This document shows positions 26,564 through 34,456 of a stretch of 41,464 bases of DNA, one piece after another. This DNA is from Oscillospiraceae bacterium. GTDB taxonomy: Bacteria > Bacillota > Clostridia > Oscillospirales > Ruminococcaceae. Within the stretch, counting starts at the first letter, position 1; each line of letters begins with the position of its first letter. The position numbers were made by a program, and so were the translations under genes. Location: positions 1 through 41,464 of the forward strand of contig JAAWRH010000033.1 of assembly GCA_022800935.1 (NCBI GenBank). Direction: 5' to 3'. The notes beneath the pieces were generated by a model that saw only the letters and a program-made list of their open reading frames with translations, was not told the origin of the DNA and made no database searches.

Positions 26564-26899
26564 TGATATCATTCCTTTGCATATGACAATGGAGATACAT
26601 AATATAAGCAAGCTGTAAGATATGATTTGTTATAAGACTATCTAAATATTTCTGGTAAATTGATTCTTTATAGAATTGTAGCACATCCTCCCTCAAATAT
26701 CAACTATATAAGGTCTTTTTGAATTCCCGCAGAATTATCAATAGTGGAGAGCCCCATTCCGGCAAAGGGACGGTCATAACTGTGCCCCGGCTTTCTTAGT
26801 TGTAATATAACTCTATCAAGAGAGCGCATCTGTCTTACAGTACAAAAGTCATCCTCGCTGATTCGGCACACGGATTTAATCAAGGCTTCCCTGGAAAGC

Positions 26900-26996
26900 T
26901 TATGTTACATCAGGAAAGGACGCCGCATAATTTTTTCGATATTGTAAAGGCGTACATTCTGTCATACGCTTAAAGATTTTCCTTCCTGATACGGCA
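26900..26996 (-). pseudogene. AraC-family regulator, C-terminal relic
   Basis: The minus-strand frame IFKRMTECTPLQYRKNY ending in TAA is the last helix of an AraC-type DNA-binding domain (consensus FKxxxGxTPxxYR). Upstream the match fades within a few codons. Only the extreme gene end survives. Confidence 0.6.
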
Positions 26997-27044
26997 GACG
27001 GTCAGGTATTCTATGACTGACTTTTAAATGTAAATATGTTTTAT

Positions 27045-27088
27045 GCGCCTAATCTGTAACATTTTATGTTGTGGATTAGGCGCTTTTT
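27045..27088 (+). terminator. Hairpin A, terminator-like, homologous to hairpin B at 30029-30070
   Basis: The arms 27045-27061 and 27067-27083 form a 17-bp stem with three G-T pairs and a 5-base loop, followed by five T. It lies in the plus direction but no plus-strand gene precedes it. Sequence similarity to the inverse of hairpin B extends about 30 bases past the T run. Confidence 0.7.
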
Positions 27089-27355
27089 ATTGTCTGTAAC
27101 ATGGGGTAAAAACCCTCGTCCTTATTGGACAGATAAAAGCGAAATTTTTTTATAAAACTAGGCTATGTAAAATGAAGTGTAAATTTTCTGGATTAATTCA
27201 TTTATTCAATGTGTTATAAATCGTATCAACTCTAAAAATTACCGATTGCCGGAATACGTTACTTTTTCGTCTTGAAGAGAAGCGGAGAGGACTGTATAGT
27301 AAAAGCAGATAAAAATTTGCGGCAGTCCAGCTGCGGCTTCAATGGAGGGAAAAAC

Positions 27356-28348
27356 GTGAAAGTATTAGAACAGCAGCCAACCACCGGCGGACATTCCAAA
27401 CCAAAACATTCCAGCATCAAATCAGGAGGGCTTTGGGGAAACCTGAGATATGACCTCAGATTTAATCCCTGTCTTTGCTTTTTATGCCTTCCAGCCATTA
27501 TATGGTTCTGTGTATTTGCATACAGTCCCCTGATCTATTTGCTTGCAGCATTCAAGAAGTACTCCCCCGCAAAGGGCCTATGGGGAAGCGAATGGGTACA
27601 GCTTGAGAACTTTAAGGCGTTCTTTGGCTCAGACGCGTTTTTCCGGGTTACATTTAATACCTTTTTCTTAAATGTCCTGTTTATTGCGTCCAGTACCATT
27701 ACCTCTATCCTGATTGCCATCGCTCTGTCAGAAATCGGGAACCGGTATTTCAAAAAGGTGACCCAGTCTATCGTCATTCTGCCCCACTTTATTTCCTGGA
27801 CAGTAATCGCCCTGCTCTGCGAGGCGCTTTTAAAGACCCAGAACGGCTTTATTAACAACTTCCTTGTGTCCCTGGGCATGGAAAAGATCAACTTTTATCA
27901 GAATGCCGATGTGTGGCCTGCGCTGTTGGTCTGCCTGCGTATCTGGCAGGGTGCCGGGTATGGCTCCATTGTCTACCTGGCCACCATTGCGGGGCTGGAC
28001 CAGTCTATGTACGAGGCCGCCCGCGTTGACGGCGCCACCAGGGGCCAGTGTATCCGCTACCTCACCCTCCCCCTGCTGAAGACAACGGTCGTCATGCTGA
28101 CCATTATGAGCATCGGCAAAATCTTCAACGGCGATTTCGGCATGATCTACAACCTGGTCGGCAGCAACTCCATGCTTTACCGCACCACAGATGTTATTGA
28201 TACCTATACTTACCGTATGCTGGTGGAATCAACCAATATCGGGCAGTCGGCAGCAGTCAGCTTCTATCAGTCCCTTCTGGGCTTTATCATTGTTATGCTG
28301 ACTAACGCAGCCACCAAGAAGCTTGATCCCGATTCCGCTTTGTTCTGA
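27356..28348 (+). CDS. lplB: Sugar ABC transporter permease, LplB type
   Basis: A 330-residue inner membrane permease of the binding-protein-dependent transport family. Six membrane segments are visible, and the ATPase-contact EAA loop reads YEAARVDGATRGQCIRY. The basic soluble N-terminus of about 45 residues and the YxPAKGLWGS segment are typical of LplB proteins that import oligosaccharides. I chose GTG at 27356 because GGAGGG stands six bases upstream; 28 further codons are open before it. The second permease follows with a 19-base gap. Its solute-binding partner is not adjacent; the nearest candidate is at 34453-36741. Confidence 0.9.
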   Translation: MKVLEQQPTTGGHSKPKHSSIKSGGLWGNLRYDLRFNPCLCFLCLPAIIWFCVFAYSPLIYLLAAFKKYSPAKGLWGSEWVQLENFKAFFGSDAFFRVTFNTFFLNVLFIASSTITSILIAIALSEIGNRYFKKVTQSIVILPHFISWTVIALLCEALLKTQNGFINNFLVSLGMEKINFYQNADVWPALLVCLRIWQGAGYGSIVYLATIAGLDQSMYEAARVDGATRGQCIRYLTLPLLKTTVVMLTIMSIGKIFNGDFGMIYNLVGSNSMLYRTTDVIDTYTYRMLVESTNIGQSAAVSFYQSLLGFIIVMLTNAATKKLDPDSALF

Positions 28349-28367
28349 GAAAGGAGGTCTGTTTACT

Positions 28368-29297
28368 ATGGCGAAACAAATTTCTGAAGCTGCTCTTGAC
28401 GCAAAGTCTAAAATCCAGATGACCACCGGCGACAAGGTCCTCAAAGGCATTTTCTATGCCTTTATCGCCCTTTTTGCCGTCATCTGCCTGGTTCCCTTTA
28501 TTTTGGTCGTGTCCGCCTCCTTTACCCAAGAACAGGCCCTCACAACCTACGGATACGCCCTTTGGCCCAGGGAATTTTCTCTGGACGCCTACCGCCTTGT
28601 TGTTGCGGGCTCGGATATTCCCCAAGCTTATTTGATTACCATTTTTACCACAGTATTTGGAACCTTCTTATCCATGCTTGTCACCTGTATGGTAGCATAT
28701 GCCCTGAGCCTGCAAAGCTTCCGCAGCCGTTCGGCGCTGGCGCTGTTTATCTACTTTACCATGCTCTTTAACGGCGGTCTGGTTGCCAGCTACCTTCTGA
28801 TCACCAAAACCCTCCATCTGGAAAACTCCATCTGGGTCCTGATACTTCCGTCCATCTGCAACGCATGGAACATTATCCTGATGAGGAACTTTTTCAACGG
28901 AATTCCGGCCTCCCTTTCCGAGTCCGCCAAGCTGGATGGGGCAAACGATATTGTCATCCTCTTTCAGATTATCCTGCCGATTTCCCTTCCCGGCATTGCA
29001 ACCGTTGGACTGTTCTATGCCCTCAGCTATTGGAATGAATGGTATCGCTGCCTGTTGTATATTGATTCCAGCCACAGTAATTTATATACCCTTCAATATT
29101 TGATTCAGCGCATTTTAAGGCAGGTAAACTATGCTGCAAGCCAGCCTTTGGATCAGGCGGGGTTAGCGGGAACGCTTCCGACCTATGCCTATCGTATGGC
29201 GACCATTGTTGTTTCTACCGGGCCGATTGTTTTACTGTATCCTTTCCTGCAAAAGTATTTTGTACAAGGTTTGACTGTGGGCGCAGTCAAAGGCTGA
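28368..29297 (+). CDS. ytcP: Sugar ABC transporter permease, YtcP type
   Basis: A 309-residue second permease of the same importer, with six membrane segments and the EAA-like loop SLSESAKLDGANDIVILFQ. FTMLFNGGLVASYLLI and the closing YPFLQKYFVQGLTVGAVKG are hallmarks of YtcP proteins. The ATG at 28368 follows AAAGGAGG. No ATP-binding subunit is encoded here; in this family a shared MsmK-type ATPase encoded elsewhere often serves. Confidence 0.92.
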   Translation: MAKQISEAALDAKSKIQMTTGDKVLKGIFYAFIALFAVICLVPFILVVSASFTQEQALTTYGYALWPREFSLDAYRLVVAGSDIPQAYLITIFTTVFGTFLSMLVTCMVAYALSLQSFRSRSALALFIYFTMLFNGGLVASYLLITKTLHLENSIWVLILPSICNAWNIILMRNFFNGIPASLSESAKLDGANDIVILFQIILPISLPGIATVGLFYALSYWNEWYRCLLYIDSSHSNLYTLQYLIQRILRQVNYAASQPLDQAGLAGTLPTYAYRMATIVVSTGPIVLLYPFLQKYFVQGLTVGAVKG

Positions 29298-29366
29298 TTT
29301 CAGGTTTTGAGTCCTTCCTGGTTAAGAGGACAGTAAAAAAGTGCGAAAATCTGGAGGAACTCAAGG

Positions 29367-29611
29367 TTAAGCAGCCGCCTCCTCCAGTTTTTTGCGCAAA
29401 ACTCGATTTTCAGCTTCCAACTCACGCAGACGTTTAGCGTCGCGACTCTGGCGGTCTGCCTGTCCGGGCGACGGCGCTCCCGCCGCCTTGAGACAACTGC
29501 GCAGCGTATCAATGCAGATGCCCAATGCTTTGGCTACCTCATGGCTTGGTCGTCCCTGTTCGATAATCATCCGCACTGCTCCCGCTTTAAACGCCTCTTT
29601 TAAGCTAAGAA
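29367..29611 (-). pseudogene. IS3-family orfA relic
   Basis: About 75 residues (EAFKAGAVRMIIEQGRPSHE to LRKKLEEAAA) match the orfA encoded at 40751-41071 with high identity in both DNA and protein. The first 19 residues and everything after KLEE are missing, and no orfB is present. The helix-turn-helix (GICIDTLRSCLKAAG) is retained. It is a dead fragment of the same insertion sequence. Confidence 0.85.
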
Positions 29612-29727
29612 AACGTTTAACTATATAAATAAGTGCATTGGCAGAATCAAAACAATAATTAAGTATAAAATATATAAAATTCAATGTAATTTAAGAAAAA
29701 AGTATTACAATTAAGCGTGTTCTAGAC

Positions 29728-29838
29728 ATCAACTCTGATACGGAATTCAATAAAATTAAGCATTTTAATGAGGTATTCCGCAGGACGACAGGGCTTACCC
29801 CGCTCCAATACCGAAAACACAATCAGAACATTGGATGA
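29728..29838 (+). pseudogene. AraC-family regulator, C-terminal relic
   Basis: The frame HFNEVFRRTTGLTPLQYRKH ending in TGA is the closing part of an AraC-type DNA-binding domain; about ten upstream codons match weakly. The rest of the gene is gone. It differs in sequence from the relic at 26900-26996, so two different regulator genes were lost. Confidence 0.65.
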
Positions 29839-30028
29839 AAAAGGGAATATAAAAAACTCTCAAATTCAATAAAGCTGTCAATCAGGGTAAAATACAACAC
29901 TATAATTCATGGCTTTCTGCAATTTTACTTTTCACTTTTTGGGTTTGTTTCCTTCCAAACTTTTATGATTCTAGTTTCATTGAATAGAGTTGACCTAAAG
30001 GCAAGGTTTTTACCCATGATACAAACAA

Positions 30029-30070
30029 TAAAACGCCTAACCTGCAACGTAAGGTGTTACAGATTAGACG
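30029..30070 (-). terminator. Hairpin B, terminator after manA, homologous to hairpin A
   Basis: On the minus strand a 15-bp stem with three G-T pairs is followed by TTTTATTG, about 75 bases past the manA stop. It is a good terminator for the glycan operon. The stem and about 30 following bases resemble hairpin A in opposite orientation. Confidence 0.75.
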
Positions 30071-30144
30071 TATGTTTCTATCACAGTTTTTAAGAAAGCT
30101 AATGCCCGCTCAATCCCTGTCTATGGTTTATCGGATTTGGCATA

Positions 30145-31050
30145 TTACACCTGTGTTACCAGGGTCTGAACCTGCCCCTCTAATTTGAACCGGCCGCTTC
30201 CGGCAGGCAGAAAAAAGTTGTCGCCTTTCCGAATGGCAGCCGTCTTCCCGTTACAGGATAGGGTTCCCTCTCCGTCTACTATAAGCAGGGAGAAAAAAGA
30301 GGATTCGTCAACTGTGCCAGTAAAAAATCCGGAAACAATGTCAACAGTAAAATATTCGCATTGGGCGAGATGCCCATCAAAATCGTATTTTATTGGCGGC
30401 TTACGGCTGACAACGTCAAGGGCTTTTTCTACATGAAGTTCCCGCTGTTTTCCGTCTGCTCCCACGCGCCCATAATCATAAACCCGGTATGTGATATTAG
30501 AATTTTGCTGAACTTCAGCGATAACAATCCCCTTACAGATGGCGTGCAGTGTGCCGGAAGGAATAAAAAAGCTGTCCCCCTTATGCACTGGCACGGCGTT
30601 GAGTACCTCTGTCAAGGTATTATTTTGAATCCGTGAAACAACCTCCTCCCGGCTTATTTCACGGGAAAAGCCGTAATACAGGTATGCCCCCGGCTCGCAG
30701 TCCAGAACATACCACATTTCAGTTTTGCCATACTCCCCTTCATGGGCAAGGGCGTATTCATCCGAAGGATGCACCTGAATAGACAGGTTTTCCTTTGCGT
30801 CAATTAATTTTACCAAAACCGGAAACTGCTTGAATTTCGCGCAGTTGGTTCCAAGGCATCCAGGATGCGTATCAATATATTGCTGCAAGGTTTCGCCGCT
30901 TTCCAGAAAGCTTGGCCCGCTGGGATGGCAGGACAATACCCAGGCTTCCGCCAGGGGGGTTAAATCGCTTTGTATGCCGAAATCTGTACGCAGCTTTTCG
31001 CCGCCCCAGAGGTAATCTTTACAGCTTGGATTTAGTTTTAATACAGGCAT
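30145..31050 (-). CDS. manA: Mannose-6-phosphate isomerase, class I
   Basis: A 301-residue short-form type I enzyme interconverting mannose 6-phosphate and fructose 6-phosphate. Metal-site residues are in SIQVHPSDEYA and GKTEMWYVLD, and the second half shows FIPSGTLHAICKGIVIAEVQQ followed by TYRVYDYGR. The start at 31050 has AAGGAA upstream; open frame before it belongs to the hydrolase relic in another phase. As last gene of the glycan operon it would feed a released hexose into glycolysis. Confidence 0.92.
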   Translation of the reverse strand: MPVLKLNPSCKDYLWGGEKLRTDFGIQSDLTPLAEAWVLSCHPSGPSFLESGETLQQYIDTHPGCLGTNCAKFKQFPVLVKLIDAKENLSIQVHPSDEYALAHEGEYGKTEMWYVLDCEPGAYLYYGFSREISREEVVSRIQNNTLTEVLNAVPVHKGDSFFIPSGTLHAICKGIVIAEVQQNSNITYRVYDYGRVGADGKQRELHVEKALDVVSRKPPIKYDFDGHLAQCEYFTVDIVSGFFTGTVDESSFFSLLIVDGEGTLSCNGKTAAIRKGDNFFLPAGSGRFKLEGQVQTLVTQV

Positions 31051-31069
31051 TTTAAATATTCCTTCTTTC

Positions 31070-31219
31070 TTATGCAAAATACAGTTCCGGTCGTCTGCCG
31101 TCAAGACGTTCAACGCGGTAACATTCAGTTTGGGATAAATCCAGCGTACATTCCACCAACGCGGCAGCATCAGCGGAAGCACAAGCCAGAAAATCCCCAG
31201 AAGGAGAAATCACGCTGCT
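31070..31219 (-). pseudogene. Carbon-nitrogen hydrolase, C-terminal relic
   Basis: About 49 codons read SVISPSGDFLACASADAAAL, then a few residues and YRVERLDGRRPELYFA with a stop. This is the end of the nitrilase/carbon-nitrogen hydrolase fold, where a product-loop strand is followed by an RRPxLY close. It begins exactly where the GH43 frame ends, in a different phase, and lacks the Glu-Lys-Cys active site. It looks like the remnant of a gene whose front was deleted together with the end of the GH43 gene. Confidence 0.65.
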
Positions 31220-32090
31220 AGGGGATGGTAAGGCTTCCATCCCGGCAGATGACAGGCAGGATGGAATAGCCGGATTCCCTTAGATTATCCGGGTTCCAGT
31301 GATCCAGCAGCAAGTACCACTGACCTTTTGCCTGGAAAACCGCCGCGCTCTGCGCCCCGAAGGTGGTGCGGGCGTTTGGCCCGGTGCAGGGATCGTCAAT
31401 CAGCCGCCAGCTCCCAAACATAGAATCAGCCGCTGCAAACAGCATTGTATTAGGCTTCCATCCAGTACAGCCGCTGGAAACCATAAAATATTTTCCGTCC
31501 TGGAAAAATACCGCCGGAGCCTCCCGCGCCTGGTCAATCAAAATTTCTTTCCCGTTCCCTGTCAAACAGGTATAAGTTCCATCCAGCTCCCAGATACGCA
31601 TAGTGGCGTTCCAGTCAGAGGAACAGAAAAGATAGGCTTTCCCGTTTTCGTCTATAAAGGCAGCCATATCCCGGCTGTCATGGTTTCCGGGGCGCTGGCT
31701 CCCCTGGTAGAGAAAGGGCCCTGCCGGGGAATCGCTGACCGCCAGCCCCACCCGCGCACGGGTGTAGTCGGCGCTGTCCTGATGGAACCACATCACAAAT
31801 TTCCCTGTTTTTGCATTGTAAAGCACTGTGGGCCTTTCCCCGACAGAGGCGGGAGAAAGATCGTGCCCCTCTTCTCGGACAGAGGACAGCACCAGCCCAT
31901 GATTTTCCCAACGGATCAGGTCGCGGCTGGAATAGCAGGAAAAGCCTACAAAGTCCACCCGGCGGTTTTGGGTTTCTGTATCCTTGTTTTCGCCGTACCA
32001 ATAATAAGTTCCCTCATGCTCCAGGATACAGCCGCCGTGGGCCTGTATCCCTTTGCCGTCCGTATCTGTCCAAAGGGTTCCGTTTTTCAT
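31218..32090 (-). CDS. Glycoside hydrolase family 43-like protein, shortened C-terminus
   Basis: A 290-residue five-bladed beta-propeller-type enzyme. GIQAHGGCILEHEGTYYWYG at the start, YSSRDLIRWENHGLVL, and RDMAAFIDENGKAYLFCSSD are typical of GH43, an arabinosidase/xylosidase/galactosidase family. The end (YLLLDHWNPDNLRESGYSIL) is close to the usual close, but the last stretch is replaced by a few residues and a stop at the join with a hydrolase relic. GAGGGATTGAC precedes the ATG. No signal peptide, so it acts inside the cell. It may still be active; the missing part is short. Confidence 0.75.
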   Translation of the reverse strand: MKNGTLWTDTDGKGIQAHGGCILEHEGTYYWYGENKDTETQNRRVDFVGFSCYSSRDLIRWENHGLVLSSVREEGHDLSPASVGERPTVLYNAKTGKFVMWFHQDSADYTRARVGLAVSDSPAGPFLYQGSQRPGNHDSRDMAAFIDENGKAYLFCSSDWNATMRIWELDGTYTCLTGNGKEILIDQAREAPAVFFQDGKYFMVSSGCTGWKPNTMLFAAADSMFGSWRLIDDPCTGPNARTTFGAQSAAVFQAKGQWYLLLDHWNPDNLRESGYSILPVICRDGSLTIP

Positions 32091-32113
32091 GTCAATCCCT
32101 CTTTTCTAATGAA

Positions 32114-33296
32114 TCAACCGCGCTGGAACAGCAGCACAAGCCCGTCGAAATCTTCCATATTGTCAATACAAAGGCTTCCCTGTTTCAAGCAGGGTTTTAT
32201 GTTTTTATCCCCCAGCAGTCTGCAAGCCGGAAGCCGCCCAGAACTGGGACGTTCTCCCGAATTTTCCCGCTGTATTCAAAGGTATGTACAACCACCATTG
32301 CCCTGTTCCCTGCAACGCAGACAACGATCTGATACCCTTCCGGGTGGGCGTAGGACAACACCTCCGGCCCATAGCGATAGCTTACCCCGTCCCGTATGAT
32401 CCCGGCACATTCCCGGTAAAAGGCAATACTGCCATCAACCAGCTCCCATTGTCTGTCCGACAGATTGTCCACATCCCCGGAGTTGAAAATAATGGGCATA
32501 TCCCTTTCAGCAACAGGGGAATGTTCCAGGTTTTCCCGCTGGCGGCTGGTCAGCCGGACACTGCCGGACGGTTGTCTTCACTGAAAATCTCCATCTGCCA
32601 GGAAGAAGGAACCGCCAGGTTCCCTCCTATGATACACCCATTTTTCACATCTTCAACCATAAACCACGGAAAAAATTTTCTCACCGGCATGGAGCCCACC
32701 TGTCCATAACGGATGCTCTGGGCTCCGTACACCTGCCAGGAGGGCTCCAACTGCAATTCCAGAAAATTTCTGGTTTCTAACCGTCCTTCCTCACTCCATT
32801 TGCTCCGCAGGCGGTGGAGCAAAAAGTCCCCTGTCCGCGCTTCTTCCGAGAATCCAAACAAGCTGCATAGGGAAAAGCTGGACAGCATTTCCAGCCGTTC
32901 TTCCTTTTTGCCGGTGTTTTCGATTTCCGTATGGACGATGACGCTTACATCCCCCGGACGGAAGGAAACAACATGCTTTCCCCGCAGCTCCGCGCTTTCC
33001 AGGCAGGTAGCGACAGTGAAAAGACCGTCCTGTTCCGCTGCCGTTTGCCCGGCATATTTCATTCTGCCGCAGGTTCCGCTGTTGCGCATGGTATGGCCGT
33101 TGGAAAAACCGATGGGGTAATTGTCCCCAATGCGTTTGAGCTGGATCAGGGATTCCACCCGCCAGTTCCCCTCCAGGGTGAATTCCCTTTCCAGCGCAAG
33201 GGGAAAGATGGTAAAGCCCACATTTTCCGTTTCCGTATCCAAAAGGTAAAGCAGCACCATGCCGCCGGTTTCAAAGCGGCTTAAAATCTGTTTCAT
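32114..33296 (-). pseudogene. GH36-type alpha-galactosidase with catalytic barrel deleted
   Basis: The 5' part (33296 to about 32560) encodes the N-terminal beta-sandwich of alpha-galactosidase. A frameshift near 32560 moves to a frame giving SPVAERDMPIIFN, the first barrel strand. The same frame then continues directly as SGDVDNLSDRQWELVDGSI, normally the last part of the barrel. The residues between, holding the catalytic aspartates, are absent. A further frameshift near 32205 precedes the C-terminal domain, which ends GLVLLFQRG at 32114. The enzyme cannot be active. Confidence 0.8.
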
Positions 33297-33328
33297 CCTG
33301 ATGATTCTCCCTCACTGTTTTCCATTCC

Positions 33329-34456
33329 CTACCACATCGGTTTTCCAATGCCTTTCAGCCTGTAAACCGCCTCTATAAAGTAATAATCCGCATAGCTCAT
33401 GGTAATATGGTGTACCTGGTTATGGTAAGATGGGGAACAATTCTGTACAATGGCGTCGCAGCTTTCGCTCCAATCCGCCCGTTTTTCGTCAACAGCCTTT
33501 AAAATCCTGACTGCGGCATTGCGGTAAAGGTCTTTTTCCAGCTCCAGCAGCCCGGAGGCAATGACACAGGCGGCGCAGGAATCCTCATAAGCCGGCTCAG
33601 GGGGCTGACGGAAATCCAGCGGGACAATTCCATCCGCCCCGATATTGGCAATACAGTAATGGGCGACCTTCTTCGCAGTGTCCAGGTATTCCTGCTTTCC
33701 GGTGTGGCGGTAAGCCAAAGCAAAACCATATAAAGCCCAGCTCTGCCCCCGGCTCCAGGAGGAACCTTCCCCATATCCCTGCCCGCCAAGGCTCCGAATC
33801 ACCGCCCCGGTATCGGGGTTAAATTCCACAATATGGTTTACAGAACCGTCGGGACGGACAAAGTGTTCCATCACCGTGTCGGCGTGGAGCATGGCAATCT
33901 GTTTAAACCTTGGGTCTTTGCTCTCCTCGCTGGCCCAGTACAGCAGGGAAAGGTTTATCATGCAGTCGATAATTGCCCATCCCCTGGTATCTTCCGTCAA
34001 ATCATTCCAGGCGCGGATGAATTTTCCAACGGGATTAAAACGCCCCGCCAGAAGGTTTGCGGCGTGCATCCCGATTTTCCGGGAATTTTCATTGCCGGTC
34101 AGGCGGTAGTCCGCCACCGCGGTGGGCACGAACATAAACCCAACGTCATGATGCAGCCCGTAATAATCCGCAAAGCATTTTTCCATTTTCTGTTCCGACT
34201 GCCGCGCAATGTCCAGATACTTTTTCTCTCCGGTATCCTGGTACATCAGCCACATCATGCCGCCCCAGAAACCGTTAGTCCACCAGTTCAGTCCGTTGTC
34301 AATATTCCAGCTTTTGGAGCTGTCGGAGCGGTCGTCATAATTTCCCGCTTCATCAGTGGTGTATGGGATTTTATCCTGGTTTTTTTCACTGACCCGCGCC
34401 ATTTTGCGGCGTATTTTTTCAATTACCTGCCCGGCCCAGGCTTCATATGTACTCAT
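33329..34456 (-). CDS. ugl: GH88 unsaturated glucuronyl hydrolase
   Basis: A 375-residue alpha/alpha-barrel enzyme that removes 4,5-unsaturated uronic acid from lyase products of glycosaminoglycans or related polymers. WWTNGFWGGMMWLMY, LHHDVGFMF (first catalytic aspartate, about residue 103), GWAIIDCMINLSLL (second, about 165) and GEGSSWSRGQSWALYG are the family blocks. No signal peptide, so it works on imported oligosaccharides. The ATG at 34456 follows AGGGGAG and overlaps the upstream stop as ATGA. Confidence 0.9.
   Translation of the reverse strand: MSTYEAWAGQVIEKIRRKMARVSEKNQDKIPYTTDEAGNYDDRSDSSKSWNIDNGLNWWTNGFWGGMMWLMYQDTGEKKYLDIARQSEQKMEKCFADYYGLHHDVGFMFVPTAVADYRLTGNENSRKIGMHAANLLAGRFNPVGKFIRAWNDLTEDTRGWAIIDCMINLSLLYWASEESKDPRFKQIAMLHADTVMEHFVRPDGSVNHIVEFNPDTGAVIRSLGGQGYGEGSSWSRGQSWALYGFALAYRHTGKQEYLDTAKKVAHYCIANIGADGIVPLDFRQPPEPAYEDSCAACVIASGLLELEKDLYRNAAVRILKAVDEKRADWSESCDAIVQNCSPSYHNQVHHITMSYADYYFIEAVYRLKGIGKPMW

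Larger units (their letters stand above)
26564..27355. other. Decayed intergenic region with gene relics
   Basis: No intact gene is visible in about 790 bases. It holds an open minus-strand frame without a proper start (26704-26898; SEDDFCTVRQMRS, DRPFAGMGLSTIDN) that I do not recognise, the tail of an AraC regulator (26900-26996), and a strong hairpin with a T run (27045-27088). The last 150 bases before the permease gene are AT-rich and should hold its promoter, but no box pair stands out. Confidence 0.5.
29298..30144. other. Region of mobile and regulatory relics between ytcP and manA
   Basis: About 850 bases without an intact gene. From left to right it holds a truncated IS3 orfA (minus, 29367-29611), an AT-rich stretch, an AraC gene tail (plus, 29728-29838), a further AT-rich stretch in which I see nothing, and hairpin B (30029-30070). 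Adjacent relics from different gene families suggest repeated insertion and deletion. Confidence 0.6.

Noticed and set aside
27034..30078. Target-site duplication flanking the hairpin pair
   Set aside because: Only TGTTT is shared and it is not placed at equal distance from both repeats, so it is not evidence of transposition.
31299..32399. 366-codon plus-strand frame across the GH43 and GH36 genes
   Set aside because: Antisense shadow; it spans two genes of different phase and has no family features.
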